Of a stretch of DNA of 64,000 nucleotides, positions 1-9,919 are shown piece by piece (position 1 is the first letter of the stretch; each line of letters starts with the position of its first letter). The notes under the pieces were generated by a model. It saw only the letters and a list, made by a program, of their open reading frames with translations, searched no databases and was not told the origin of the DNA. Source of the DNA: Streptomyces sp. WAC08241 (GTDB lineage: Bacteria > Actinomycetota > Actinomycetes > Streptomycetales > Streptomycetaceae); the NCBI GenBank assembly GCA_007858575.1, contig CP042279.1, positions 1,240,001-1,304,000 on the forward strand. Direction: 5' to 3'. Made by a program: the position numbers and the translations under genes.

Positions 1-1129
1 TCCATCGCCTCGGCCATCGAGGCGTACGCCGGGCTCGACGTGTCCGCCTGGAACGCCTGGCCCTGACCGACCTGCTCCAGGGTCACCCGGGCGTTCCACG
101 GGGTGTGGTTCTCGATGTGGGCGAAGAGCAGCTTCGTCGCCTCGGCCGCGTCCTGGCCCGGCGGCACCCGCAGGCTGACCTGCGCGCGGGCCGTCTTCGG
201 GATGGACGGTGGCGCCGGCCACCGGGTGGCAGTCGATGCCGACGACGGTGACGGCGGGACGCGCCCAGATGCGGTCCGCGACCGTGCCGCCGCCCGGCAG
301 GTCCACGCCCGGCAGCACCTTGGCGTCCTGGCGGAAGTTCTCCTCCGGGTACTGGAGGCCCTCCCACACCCGGTCGCCCGGCAGGCCGTCGATGACGGTC
401 GAACCGTCCGGGCCGCGCAGCGAGTCGAGCACGCGGATCAGCGCGGCGAGCGCGTCCGGGGCGGCGCCGCCGAACTGGCCGGAGTGCAGGTTGCCCTCCA
501 GGGTGTCGATCCGCACCCGGATCATCGTCATGCCGCGCAGGGTCGCGGTCACCGTCGGCAGGCCCACCCGGAAGTTGCCCGCGTCGCCGATCACGATCGC
601 GTCGGCGGTCAGCAGCTCGGGGTGCTCCTCCGCGTACCGCTCCAGACCGCCGGTGCCCTGCTCCTCCGAGCCCTCGACGATCACCTTCACCGTCACCGGG
701 ACGCCGCCGTTCGCCTTCAGGGCGCGCAGCGCGAGCAGGTGCAGGATCACCCCGCCCTTGCAGTCGGCCGTGCCGCGCCTGTACCAGCGGCCGTCGCGCT
801 CGGTCAGCTCGAACGGCGGGGAGAGCCACGCGGCCTCGTCCAGCTTCGGCTGCACGTCGTAGTGCGCGTAGAGGAGGACGGTCGGGGCGCCGGCCGGGCC
901 GGGCAGTATGCCGTACACGGCCTGCGAGCCGTCCGGGGTGTCGAGCAGGGCCACGTCCTGGAAGTCCTCGGCGCGCAGCGTCCGCGACCCAGTTCGCCGC
1001 CGCCTCGCACTCGCTGCGCGGGGCCACGTTCTCGTCCGCCACCGACTCGAAGGCCACCAGCTCCGTGAGCTCCGCCCTGGCGCGGGGCATCAGGGACCGT
1101 ACGGTCTCGGCGATCGGATTCGAGGTCAT
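1..1129 (-). CDS. M20 family dipeptidase, C-terminus cut by window edge
   Basis: Zinc-dependent M20/M28-type peptidase, probably a cytoplasmic dipeptidase or carboxypeptidase. Visible metal-site motifs in order: YAHYDVQP (His), GTADCKGG (bridging Asp), VEGSEEQG (Glu-Glu) and GDAGN (Asp), then VGIDCHPVAG late in the protein. The ATG at 1129 is preceded by AGGAG about 7 nt upstream; a GTG two codons earlier is too close to that site. About 376 codons are present, against about 450 usual, so some 75 C-terminal residues lie outside the window. The frame breaks near 979 (after the residues reading NWVADA) and near 207. Each is repaired by restoring two bases, and the protein between and after the breaks reads as a normal M20 enzyme. 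Substrate is not predictable. Confidence 0.85.
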
Positions 1130-1291
1130 GGGCACGCTCCTGATGGGTGCGACGTTACGACGGGAGGAGGCGTCCGTCGCGTGTCGTGGCGCGGCGAACG
1201 CACCGTCGATCCTACGGCCGGGGCCCCGGCTACCGCGCCGTAGGATGCGTCAGGAGCAGACCCCCGGTCGGATCAGGAGCAGAAGCACATC

Positions 1292-2846
1292 GTGAGCAGC
1301 GAGCACGCAGGAACGCCGGTCCGGAGAACACCGAGCCCGAGGGCGCGGCTCCTGAGGCAGCGGTGCGGAGGCGGCGAGGGACGGCGTCGGGGACGGCGTC
1401 ACGGGCGAGGGGCGGGTGACGTGGCGGACGACGTGACGGAAGGCGCGGTGGGTGACGTGACGGACCGCGCCGGGGAGGGCGCTTCCGCCGCGGACGACGG
1501 GACGGCGGACCCGGACGGCGCGGCGGACGTCTGGGACGTCGTGGTCGTCGGCGCCGGACCGGCCGGCGCGTCCGCGGCCTACGCGGCGGCGGTGGCCGGG
1601 CGCCGGGTGCTCCTCCTGGAGAAGTCCGAGCTGCCCCGGTACAAGACCTGCGGCGGCGGCATCATCGGCCCCTCCCGCGACTCGCTCCCGCCGGGCTTCG
1701 AACTGCCCCTCCAGGACCGGGTGCACGCCGTCACCTTCTCCCTCGAAGGGCGCTTCGCCCGCACCCGCCGCTCGCGCCGGATGCTCTTCGGGCTCATCAA
1801 CCGCCCCGAGTTCGACGCGCGGCTCGTCGAGCACGCGCAGAAGGCCGGTGCCGAGCTGCGGACCGGCGCCACGGTGACCCGGGTGGAGCAGCACGGGCCG
1901 TCGGTGCCGGACCGGCGGACCGCCGCCGTCGTCCTGGCCGACGGCGAGACGATCCTGGCGCGCGCGGTCGTCGGGGCCGACGGCAGTGCCAGCCGCATAG
2001 GCGCTCACGTCGGGGTGAAGATGGGCCAGGTCGACCTGGGCCTGGAGGCGGAGATCCCCGTGCCGCCGTCCGTCGCCGAGGACTGGAAGGGCCGCGTCCT
2101 CATCGACTGGGGCCCGATGCCCGGCAGTTACGGATGGGTCTTCCCCAAGGGCGACACGCTGACCGTCGGCGTGATCTCGGCGCGCGGCGAGGGGCCGCCA
2201 CCAAGCGGTACCTGGAGGACTTCGTCGCCCGGCTCGGCCTGGCCGGCTTCGAGCCCTCGATCTCCTCCGGCCACCTGACCCGCTGCCGCACCGACGACTC
2301 GCCGCTCTCCCGCGGCCGGGTCCTGGTCTGCGGCGACGCGGCCGGTCTCCTGGAGCCGTGGACGCGCGAGGGCATCTCGTACGCGCTCCGCTCGGGCCGC
2401 CTCGCGGGCGAGTGGGCGGTCCGGGTCGCCGAGGCGAACGACGCGGTCGACGCGCGCCGCCAGGCCCTGAACTACGCCTTCGCCATCAAGGCGGGCCTCG
2501 GCGTGGAGATGGCGGTCGGGCGGCGGATGCTCGCCGTCTTCGAGCGGCGCCCGGGACTGCTGCACGCCACCCTCACGGGGCTGCGGCCGGCCTGGAACGC
2601 CTTCGCCGACATCACCCGGGGCTCCGCCACCCTCGGCGGCATGGTCCGCTCGAACGGTCTGGCCCGGCGGGCCCTGGAGCTCCTGGACAAGCGGTTGGAC
2701 ACCTCGTCCGGCGTCGGCCCGGCGGGCCGGGGCGTCACGGCGAAGGAGCGGGGCGCGCCGGAGCCGGAGGACACGGACGAGGCGGGGCCGTGCGGGACAC
2801 GGCGGAGGGCGCGGAGGAGACGAAGGGCACGGGGACAGGCGTCTGA
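1292..2846 (+). CDS. Geranylgeranyl reductase family FAD-dependent oxidoreductase
   Basis: Flavoprotein of the geranylgeranyl reductase/halogenase-like family, thought to reduce isoprenoid chains or act on related lipids. After a 75-residue acidic Streptomyces-type linker comes the Rossmann motif VVVVGAGPAGASAAYA, then RYKTCGGGIIG, the FAD motif VCGDAAGLLEPWTREGI and a C-terminal alpha-helical region. The GTG start follows AGGAG by about 12 nt. Frame breaks near 2192 (G5 read as G4) and near 2788 (again G5 to G4) move the reading into the frame ending DTAEGAEETKGTGTGV. The acidic linker also reads more naturally in the other frames near 1320-1430, so one or two further breaks are likely there. 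Divergent from the M20 gene, with a 160-bp intergenic region. Family is certain; substrate is not. Confidence 0.85.
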
Positions 2847-2922
2847 CCCTCCGCGCGCGGCGGTTCGGTACGGCCGCCGGGAAGCGCGATCGACTCGTAC
2901 GGGCTCCGTCGGCCCGGTCCGC

Positions 2923-3432
2923 TCACGCGGCCGGGGCGGCGGGGCCCGTCGTCGTGATGCGGAAGACGGGGTGCTTCGGCGCGGCGGCGCGCAGCTCGGC
3001 GTCGGAGGGGTCCGGGCCGACCCCGTCGAAGAAGATGCCGACCTCGGCCTTCCAGCGCTTGAGGTAGGCGCGGAGCAGCGGGGCTTGGCGTCGTCGGCGA
3101 CCTCGACGGCGGTGAACTCCTGCACGTGCTTGCCGAGGTGCAGCTCTCCGCCTCCGGCCGCCCGCATGTTGTGGGTCCACTGGACGTGGCCGCGGGGAGC
3201 CACGAGGTACTGGGCGCCGTCCACCGTCAGGAGGTTGACGGGGTGCGGCGCCATTCGCCGCTCTTGCGCCCCCGGACGGCGAGGACGCGGGAGCCCCAGA
3301 CGCTGATGCCGCGGCGGGTCGCCCAGGCGACCAGGCGGTTGAGGACGTTCACGGTGAACCAGCCGGGCTTCATCACGTGGGCGGCGGGGAGGAGCTGTTG
3401 AGGTCGGCGGGCTGGGCGGGCCGGGCGGACAT
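2923..3432 (-). CDS. Deazaflavin (F420)-dependent nitroreductase family protein
   Basis: Small protein (about 170 aa) of the DUF385/Ddn family, which binds F420 or other cofactors in a split beta-barrel. Recognisable stretch: HVMKPGWFTVNVLNR, RGRKSGEWRRTPVNLL, YLVAPRGHVQWTHNMRA and a C-terminus ending HPVFRITTTGPAAPAA. Start ATG at 3432. The frame breaks at about 3383, 3258 and 3083, each a C5 run read as C4. Divergently transcribed from the TetR gene at 3636 across an operator-rich 200-bp region, so it is probably that repressor's main target. The substrate is unknown; such pairs often respond to nitro or quinone-like compounds. Confidence 0.8.
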
Positions 3433-3493
3433 GGCTGCCTCCTGGGGGCTTCGGGGAGGGGCGGGTACGGGGCTTCTGGCGGCGAGGAATCGT

Positions 3494-3635
3494 GAGCAGT
3501 GCTCTCGCTTGAGATCAGTGTGCACGGTTCAGTGCTCGCAATCAAGAGCAGTGCTCTCGTTTCGTCGTGATGCTCTCGTTTCGTTGTGCCGCTCTCGTTT
3601 CGTTGCGGTGATCTGAAAGTGGCACACTGCTCTCT
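3494..3635. promoter_or_regulatory. TetR operator array with 19-bp direct repeats
   Basis: The nitroreductase/TetR intergenic region holds two copies of GAGCAGTGCTC: 3494-3504, and 3546-3556 inside the longer palindrome AGAGCAGTGCTCT (3545-3557). It also holds three tandem copies of a 19-bp unit starting GCTCTCGTTTCGTYG at 3553, 3572 and 3591. Further GCTC half-sites fall near 3532 and 3629, the last abutting the TetR ATG at 3636. The half-site TGCTCTC recurs on one face at exactly 19-bp steps, which suggests cooperative repressor binding. No other stretch in the window has this motif. Confidence 0.6.
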
Positions 3636-4329
3636 ATGACGACAGTCCAAGGAGCCCGCGCCCGCGCCCGCATCGAGATCACCGCCGCCATCAAGGACGA
3701 GGCCCGCACCCAGCTCGCGGCGGAAGGCGCCGCCAAGCTGTCCCTGCGGGCCGTCGCCCGCGAGCTGGGCATGGTGTCCTCCGCGCTCTACCGCTACTTC
3801 CCGAGCCGCGACGACCTCCTCACCGCCCTGATCGTCGACGCCTACGACGCCGTCGGCGCCGCCGCCGAGCGGGCCGCCGCCGACTCGGCCGGGCAGCGAC
3901 CGCTGGACCGCTGGACCGCCGTCTGCCGGGCGGTCCGCGCCTGGGCGGTCGCCCACCCCCACGAGTACGCCCTGATCTACGGCTCCCCGGTCCCCGGCTA
4001 CAGCGCCCCCAGGACACGGTCGGCCCCGCCGCCCGCGTCGGTCTCGCCCTGATCGGGATCGTCCGCCTGGCCCACACCGGCGAGGGCGTCGCCCTCCCTC
4101 CGCTCCCGGACGCCCTGCGTCCGGAGGCCGAGCGGATCGCCGCCGACATCGCCCCGGACCTCCCCCGGCCCTCGCCGTCGCGCTCGTCGCCGCCTGGTCG
4201 CAGCTCTTCGGCCTGGTCTCCTTCGAGGTCTTCGGCCAGTTCCACCGCGTCGTCGAGGACCGCGACGCCTTCTTCGCCGCGGCCGCCCGCCGCCTGGGCC
4301 AGGACGTGGGCCTGCTTCCGCGCGGCTGA
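3636..4329 (+). CDS. TetR/AcrR family repressor (WHG-type C-terminus)
   Basis: About 232 residues. N-terminal helix-turn-helix: [32 protein letters not shown]. The C-terminal ligand domain includes EYALIYGSPVPGY and a tail ending DRDAFFAAAARRLGQDVGLLPRG, the WHG-type layout seen in many actinobacterial TetR proteins. Breaks at about 4010 and 4161 are each a C6 run read as C5. The ATG start sits directly after the operator array, so autoregulation is likely. Partner is the divergent deazaflavin-dependent nitroreductase. Confidence 0.85.
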
Positions 4330-4474
4330 ACCCGCCCGGGCCCGCCGCCCCGTCCCCGTACCGCCGTCCCCACTCCCGTACCGCCCCGCCCCTCCCTCCG
4401 TACTTCCGGGGAGTAGGCCCGGCCACCCCTCGGGGTGACGTCGGTGCGGGGCGGGCGCGGCTAGCGTGGCCGGT

Positions 4475-5672
4475 ATGGACGAGGAGAGGGCGGACCGGCT
4501 CCCCGGTGGTCGCCGGAGCCGGTGGGAGCGGGGCGACGACCGGTTGCCCTGGCGGTCGACGCTGCTGATCGCCCTGCTCGTGGTGGCGGGGAGCGGGTTC
4601 GCCGGACGTGACCAGACCGGCCGGGAGGCGCTCGACGCGGCCGGCCGGATCCTGCTGCTGCTCGGGGCGGTCCCGCTGCTGCTCCGTCACCGCAGGCCCG
4701 TGCCGGTGGTGTTCGCCGTCGCGGTCGTCACCCTCGGCTACCTGGCGGCCGGTTACCCGTACGGCCCGGTCTTCGCCCTGGTCGCCGTCGCCTGCTTCGC
4801 GGCCGTCGTACGCGGTCACCGCGCCGCCGCCGCAGGGGCCCTCGGCCTGCTCTGGACGGGCCACCTGCTGTTCGCGCACTGGCTCCACCACCGGCTGCCC
4901 CCGCCCGGCGACGGGCCCGCGCCCTGGGGTCAGGAGATCACCGCGGCCGCCTTCGCCGTTGCCGTCCTCGCCGCCTCCGAGGCGATCCGGGAGAAGCGCG
5001 AGCAGCGGGCCCGGCGGCGGGCTGACCGGGCCGCCGCCGAACGGCGCCGCGCCGACGCGGAACGGCTCCGCATCGCCCGCGAACTCCACGACGTGCTCGC
5101 CCACTCGATCTCCGTGATCAACGTGCAGGCGGGCGTCGGCCTCGCCCTCCTGGACTCCGACCCCGAGCAGGCCCGCACCGCCCTGACCACCATCAAGGCG
5201 GCCAGCAAGGAGGCGCTCGGCGAGGTCCGCCAGGTCCTCGACACCCTCCGTACTCCCGGCGACGCCCCCGCGCCCCGGCCCCGGCCTCGACCGGCTGGCC
5301 GAGCTCGTCGAACAGGCCGGGGCCGCGGGCCTCGCCGTCACCGTCACGACGGACGGCCGGGCCGCCGCCCTGCCGCCCGGCGCCGACCTCGCCGCCTTCC
5401 GGATCGTGCAGGAGGCGCTCACCAACGTGGTGCGCCACTCCGGTTCCCGTACCGCCCGGGTGCGGGTCGCGTACGGCTCCGGGCGCCTGGAGCTGACGGT
5501 CGACGACGACGGCCCCGCCACCGGCACCGAGGCCGGCGGCACCGGCAACGGCCTCGCCGGCATGCGGGAGCGGGCCGCCGCCCTCGGTGGCACCATCGAG
5601 GCGGGCACCCGCCCGGACGGCGGCTTCCGCGTCCACGCCGTCCTCCCGCTCGGGCCCGAGGAGACCCCGTGA
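4475..5672 (+). CDS. Two-component sensor histidine kinase, NarX/DesK-like
   Basis: Membrane sensor kinase with four to five hydrophobic helices (residues about 25-150), a charged coiled segment (REKREQRARRRADRAAAERRR), the phosphoacceptor site ARELHDVLAHSISVINVQ and a short HATPase domain with TVDDDG and GNGLAGMRERAAALGG. This is the HisKA_3 class that pairs with LuxR-type response regulators. The ATG at 4475 lies 7 nt after a TAGCGT hexamer at 4462, consistent with a leaderless transcript; an in-frame GTG at 4466 is the alternative. The frame is off by two near 5275-5290, explained by two neighbouring C5 runs read as C4 (true reading about PAPPAPGLDRLAELV). The stop overlaps the start of the response regulator. 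Confidence 0.85.
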
Positions 5673-6409
5673 CCGAAGGAGGCCCGGTGATCCGAAGCGG
5701 CCCGGCGGCCGAAGGAGACCCCGTGACCGAAGGCAGGCTCCGCCGCGATCCGGGTCCTGCTCGCCGACGACCAGTCGCTGGTACGGGCGGGGTTCCGCGC
5801 CTTGCTCGGCGCCCAGCCGGACATCGAGGTCGCGGGGAGGCCGCCGACGGCGAGGAGGCCGTGGAACGGGTGCGCGCCCTGCGCCCCGACGTCGTCCTCA
5901 TGGACATCCGGATGCCCCGGCTCGACGGCCTGGAGGCGACGCGGCGGATCACGGACGCCCCGGAGCTTGCCGGGGTGCGGGTCGTCATGCTGACCACCTT
6001 CGAGCTCGACGAGTACGTCTTCGAGGCGATCCGCGCCGGTGCCTCCGGGTTCCTCGTCAAGGACACCGAGCCGGACGGACTGCTGCGGGCCGTGCGCGCC
6101 GTCGTCCACGGGGACGCGCTGCTCTCCCCGGGCGTCACCCGCCGTCTGATCGAGGAGTTCGCGGCCCGCTCCAGGACCCCGGCGGCCACGGCCGCGCTCG
6201 ACGCGCTGACCGAGCGGGAGCGGGAGGTGATGGCCCTCGTGGGCATCGGCCTGTCGAACGCGGAGATCGCCCGCCGGCTGGTCGTCAGCCCGCTCACCGC
6301 CAAGACCCACGTGAGCCGTGCCATGGTGAAGCTCGGCGCCCGCGACCGCGCCCAACTCGTCGTGCTCGCCTACGAGTCGGGGCTCGTGCGGCCGGGCTGG
6401 CTGGGCTGA
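5669..6409 (+). CDS. LuxR-family (NarL-type) response regulator
   Basis: Partner of the preceding kinase. The receiver domain starts IRVLLADDQSLVRAGFRALL, with the phosphoacceptor Asp in VVLMDIRMPRLDG and the Lys in FLVKDTEP; the C-terminal HTH is LTEREREVMALVGIGLSNAEIARRL. Two in-frame GTG starts are each preceded by a GGAG site: 5669, overlapping the kinase stop as GTGA, and 5723. The 19 bases around each are identical, so the start is ambiguous. Breaks occur near 5738 (two bases missing before the receiver domain) and near 5836 (G5 to G4). Confidence 0.85.
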   Translation: MTEGGPVIRSGPAAEGDPVTEGRLRRDPGPARRRPVAGTGGVPRLARRPAGHRGRGEAADGEEAVERVRALRPDVVLMDIRMPRLDGLEATRRITDAPELAGVRVVMLTTFELDEYVFEAIRAGASGFLVKDTEPDGLLRAVRAVVHGDALLSPGVTRRLIEEFAARSRTPAATAALDALTEREREVMALVGIGLSNAEIARRLVVSPLTAKTHVSRAMVKLGARDRAQLVVLAYESGLVRPGWLG

Positions 6410-6451
6410 TCCGCCCGGCCGCACGCGTCCCCGCCCCCGTACCCCCGACGG

Positions 6452-7962
6452 TCAGTCGCGGAGGGCGACCTTCGCCGGGGCGGCCTCGGTCACCGGGTCG
6501 GCGTCCGAGGAGCGGGCGACCACGACCGACCCGGTCGCCGTGCCCCGCGGCCTCCGCAGCCCCGGCAGGGTGATGAGCAGTCCGGCGAGGGCGATGACCG
6601 CGACCACGGCCAGGCCCGGGCGGAAGCCGTCCAGGACCGCCTGCGGGGAGGCGTTCCCGCCGTGTCCGCCGCCCGCGGTGATGACGGCGGTGGTCACGGC
6701 GAGGAAGAACGCGCCGCCGACCTGGATCGAGGTGTTGAGCAGGCCCGAGACCATGCCCTGCTCGCGGTCGTCCACGCCGTTGGTGGCCTGGATGTTGAGC
6801 GAGGGGAAGACCAGGGCGCAGGCCGCGCCGATGAGCAGCATCGACGGCAGGATCACGGCCGCGTACTGCGGGACGAGCGAGATCCGCAGGAAGAGCGCGT
6901 ACCCGACAACGAGGAGGGCGAAGCCGGTGGCGATCACCCGGGGCGTGCCGAACCGGTCCACGATGCCGCCGATCTTCGTGGACGAGAGGGCCACGAGCAC
7001 GCCGGCGGGTAGGAAGGCGAGCGCCGTCTGGAGCGCGGACCAGCCGAGCAGCGACTGCATGTACTGGGTCACGATGAACTGGAAGGCGACGTACGAGCCG
7101 AAGAACGCCGCCGCGCCGAGCTGGGCCCGGACCTGCGAGCCGGAGCGCAGCACCCCGAGCCGCACCAGGGGCTCGCGCTGCGCCGTTCGATCAGGACGAA
7201 GGCGACGAGCAGGGCGGCGGCCGCCAGGAAGGACAGCAGGGTGCGGGCGGAGGCCCAGCCCGCCTCGGGGGCCTCGACGACGGTGAAGACGAGCAGCAGC
7301 ATCGCGGACGTGCCGGTGACGGCGCCCGGCAGGTCGTAGCCGCCGGAGGAGTCGTCGCGGGAGCTGTGCGGGATGAGGCGCAGCGCGAAGGCGAGGGCGA
7401 TCAGGGCGACGGGGGCGGGGAGCAGCATGGTCCACCGCCAGCTCAGCTCCGTGAGCAGCCCGGAGAGGACGAGGCCCATGGAGAAGCCGGTGGCGGCGCA
7501 GGTGGTGTAGATGGACAGGGCCCGGTTGCGCTGCGGGCCCTCCTTGAAGGTGGTCGTGATGATCGACAGGCCGGCGGGCGCGGTGAAGGCGGCGCTGAGC
7601 CCCTTGACGAACCGGCTGGCGATGAGGAGGGGACCGGAGTCGACGAGTCCGCCGAGCAGGGAGGCGAGCGCGAAGACGGCGAGCGCGATCAGGAAGACCC
7701 GGCGCCGGCCGAGCAGGTCGGCGGCGCGGCCGCCGAGGAGCAGCAGCCCTCCGTAGCCGAGGATGTAGCCGCTCACGATCCACTGGAGGGTGGCGGTGGA
7801 CAGGTCGAGGTCGGCGGCGATCGAGGGCAGGGCGACGCCGACCATGGAGACGTCGAGGGCGTCGAGGAACATCGCGGCGCAGAGCACGAGCAGGGTGCCC
7901 CAGAGGCGCGGGCTCCAGCGCCCGGAGTCCGTCGTGGGCGCTTCGGTGAGCGGAGAGGTCAT
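6452..7962 (-). CDS. MFS drug:H+ antiporter, DHA2 (14-TM) family
   Basis: Export permease resembling EmrB/QacA. TM1 carries LVLCAAMFLDALDVSMVGVALPSI, followed by the motif-A-like loop GGRAADLLGRRRVFL and motif C around TGFSMGLVLSGLL; a C-terminal half of about 250 residues holds the remaining helices. One frame break near 7187 is repaired by one base, giving IERRxREPLVRLG. Start ATG 7962 lies 8 nt from a TACTGT hexamer on the minus strand, possibly leaderless. Divergent from the MarR gene across palindromes at 7978-8005, so it is probably the MarR-controlled efflux pump. Substrate unknown. Confidence 0.85.
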
Positions 7963-7970
7963 GGGCAGAG

Positions 7971-8044
7971 ACAGTACATGCACATGCATTGAATGCGAGC
8001 GCATTTAATTCCCGTGCAACAAAAGGGGTGGTTTCTGCTACCGT
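7971..8044. promoter_or_regulatory. MarR operators in the MFS/MarR divergent promoter
   Basis: Two palindromes lie side by side: ATGCACATGCAT (7978-7989) and AATGCGAGCGCATT (7992-8005, a perfect 6-2-6 inverted repeat). They fall between a TACTGT hexamer facing the MFS gene and TACCGT (8039-8044) facing MarR, which has only 6 nt before its ATG. Position and symmetry fit MarR autorepression plus control of the pump. Confidence 0.6.
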
Positions 8045-8050
8045 GCGGTC

Positions 8051-8448
8051 ATGGCAGCGAACAAGTCCGAACGCGCGCTCGTGGACGAGTGGCGTGACGT
8101 CCTCGCCGTGCACGCCCGGACGACCTGTGAGCTCGACCGGGCCCTCCATCCGCACGGACTCGGTGCCAGCGACTTCGAGGTCCTCGACGTGCTCGCCGAG
8201 GGCGCGTCCGAGGACGGTCCGGCGGCCTGGCGCGTCCAGGAGCTGGCCGACCGCGTCCACCTCAGCCAGAGCGCGCTGTCCCGGCTCGTCGCCCGCCTGG
8301 AGAAGGACGGCCTGGTCACCCGGGGATGTGCCCCGAGGACCGGCGCGGCGTCCAGGTGAGGCTCACCGAGAAGGGCCTCGACCGCCACACCGAGGTGAAG
8401 CCCCTCCAGCGCGAGGTCCTGACCCGGATGCTGGACCGGTCTTCCTGA
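8051..8448 (+). CDS. MarR family transcriptional regulator
   Basis: About 133 residues with a winged helix: LDRALHPHGLGASDFEVLDVL, WRVQELADRVHLSQSALSRLVARLEKDGLVTR, then the wing MCPEDRRGVQVRLTEKGLDRH. One break at about 8324 (G5 read as G4) precedes the wing. The start is leaderless-like, with TACCGT ending 6 nt before the ATG. Likely represses itself and the divergent DHA2 transporter. Confidence 0.85.
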
Positions 8449-8511
8449 GCCGTCCGGCCCTCCCGGGGCGTCCATCCGGTCCGACGGGTGGGGTGCGTTC
8501 TCGGCGGTCGG

Positions 8512-9000
8512 CTAGTTGGCGAAGCCGCCCTTCGGTTCGATGATCTCCAGGTTGGTGCCGTCGGGGTCGTTGAAGTAGGCGACCTTCGTACCGAGGGCCG
8601 CGTCCGGGGTGACCTCGCCCGCGCGGAAGGTGTAGGGGTCGCCCAGGAAGTCGTACCCGGCCTCCTCCATCCGCCGGTGGACCGCGTCGAGGTCGTCGAC
8701 CCTGAAGCACAGGTGCATGGAGCCGGGGCGGTCCGCCCGGCCGTTCGTGCGGTCGCCCGCCGGCTCCCGGAACTCGATGAGATCGATGCCGAGGCCGTCG
8801 ATGTCGATCGTCGCGTACCGCAGTCTCGCGACCGGGAGGCCCTGCGACCGGCCGAAGGGCACGCTGTCCATCGTTCCTTCCGCGGCGGGCTTCCGGCCGG
8901 TCAGGGCCGTGTAGAACGCGATCGACGCGTCCAGGTCCGAGACCGAGATCCCGACGTGGGCGGCCCGGGTGAGGTTCATCGGGGTGTCGGCGACAGGCAT
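8512..9000 (-). CDS. VOC (glyoxalase/bleomycin-resistance) family protein
   Basis: About 162 residues with two beta-alpha-beta-beta-beta modules. The first starts AAHVGISVSDLDASIAFYTALTG; the second has MHLCFRVDDLDAVHRRMEEAGYDF, and the metal-site Glu region is NDPDGTNLEIIEP. The ATG at 9000 has AGAGGAG about 7 nt upstream. This is one of the few genes in the window that reads without a break. Could be a lactoylglutathione-lyase-like or extradiol-type enzyme; nothing nearby decides it. Confidence 0.8.
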   Translation of the reverse strand: MPVADTPMNLTRAAHVGISVSDLDASIAFYTALTGRKPAAEGTMDSVPFGRSQGLPVARLRYATIDIDGLGIDLIEFREPAGDRTNGRADRPGSMHLCFRVDDLDAVHRRMEEAGYDFLGDPYTFRAGEVTPDAALGTKVAYFNDPDGTNLEIIEPKGGFAN

Positions 9001-9098
9001 GGGAGGCTCCTCTTTCCGGCCCGTGGAGGGCCATCCGGGCCCCATTCTTCCGACGGCCGCGCGGCGCGCATCTTGTCGCGGCGATCCGGGGCCCGGGC

Positions 9099-9843
9099 CT
9101 AGCCAATCGCCGACCTCTCCCGCCACAGGCGGACGAGCGAGGCGTCTCCCGTGACGGTGACCGCGTCCTCGGGCGGGCGGTTCCACAGCGTCAGGTACAG
9201 CGACCCGGCCGGTCCGCTCAGTTCCGCGTCCGCGGGGCGGCCGGTGAGCCGGTCGTGCGTTCCGTGCGCGGGGCGTCCGCCGAGAGCCGTACGGTCCAGA
9301 CGTCGCCGGTGTCCGTCGCCCGCACCCGCAGGGTCCGGGGCTCGGGCGTGCGCACCCGGCTGCGGCTCCGGGCGTGGAAGGCGCCCAGCAGTTCGTCGAT
9401 CCCGTCGGCGCCGACCGCCGGGGCCACCGGCCCGGGACCCGCCGGGAGCGCCGACTCCGCGTCCGCGCGGTGGACGGTCGTCTCGTGCGCCTGCCGCCGG
9501 GCCCAGAAGGCGAGGGGCGACGGCGCCGGGAGGAAGGTCCAGCACTCCAGCTCCTCCGGCGCGGCGCGCAGGGCGGAGACCAGGGCCGCGTGCCCCTCGC
9601 GGTAGTGGGCGAGCAGCGCGTCGCCGTCGAGCGCCGGTTCGCCGCCTTCCGGGCGGTGCGCGGTGTGTCCTCGGTCACGAAGGCCGTGGCCCAGCGGTGC
9701 ACCGTCGTCACGTGCCGGAGGAGGTCGCGGATCCGCCACCCCGGACAGGCCGGCACCTCCGCGTCCGGCCCGGCCGCGGCCGCCGCCTCCGCCAGGTCCA
9801 GGCCCGCGCCGTCCAGCGCCTCGATGTGCTCCGCGATCTTCAT
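9099..9843 (-). CDS. Maleylpyruvate isomerase family mycothiol-dependent enzyme (DinB-like)
   Basis: DinB-like four-helix protein of the actinobacterial mycothiol-dependent MDMPI family. It begins MKIAEHIEALDGAGLDLAEA, then VPACPGWRIRDLLRHVTTVHRWA with the metal-binding His residues, and QAHETTVHRADAE. The C-terminal part is the SCP-2-like MDMPI_C domain (DAELSGPAGSLYLTLWNRP). An ATG eight codons upstream (9867) is the alternative start. Breaks near 9660 (C4 to C3) and near 9280 (C5 to C4). Confidence 0.75.
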
Positions 9844-9919
9844 CGTCCCGCCGGTGATCATGTCCATGGAGCGGATTCTGGCAGGTGTGGGGCCCGGGGC
9901 GCGGTCCCGGGCGGGAGCG

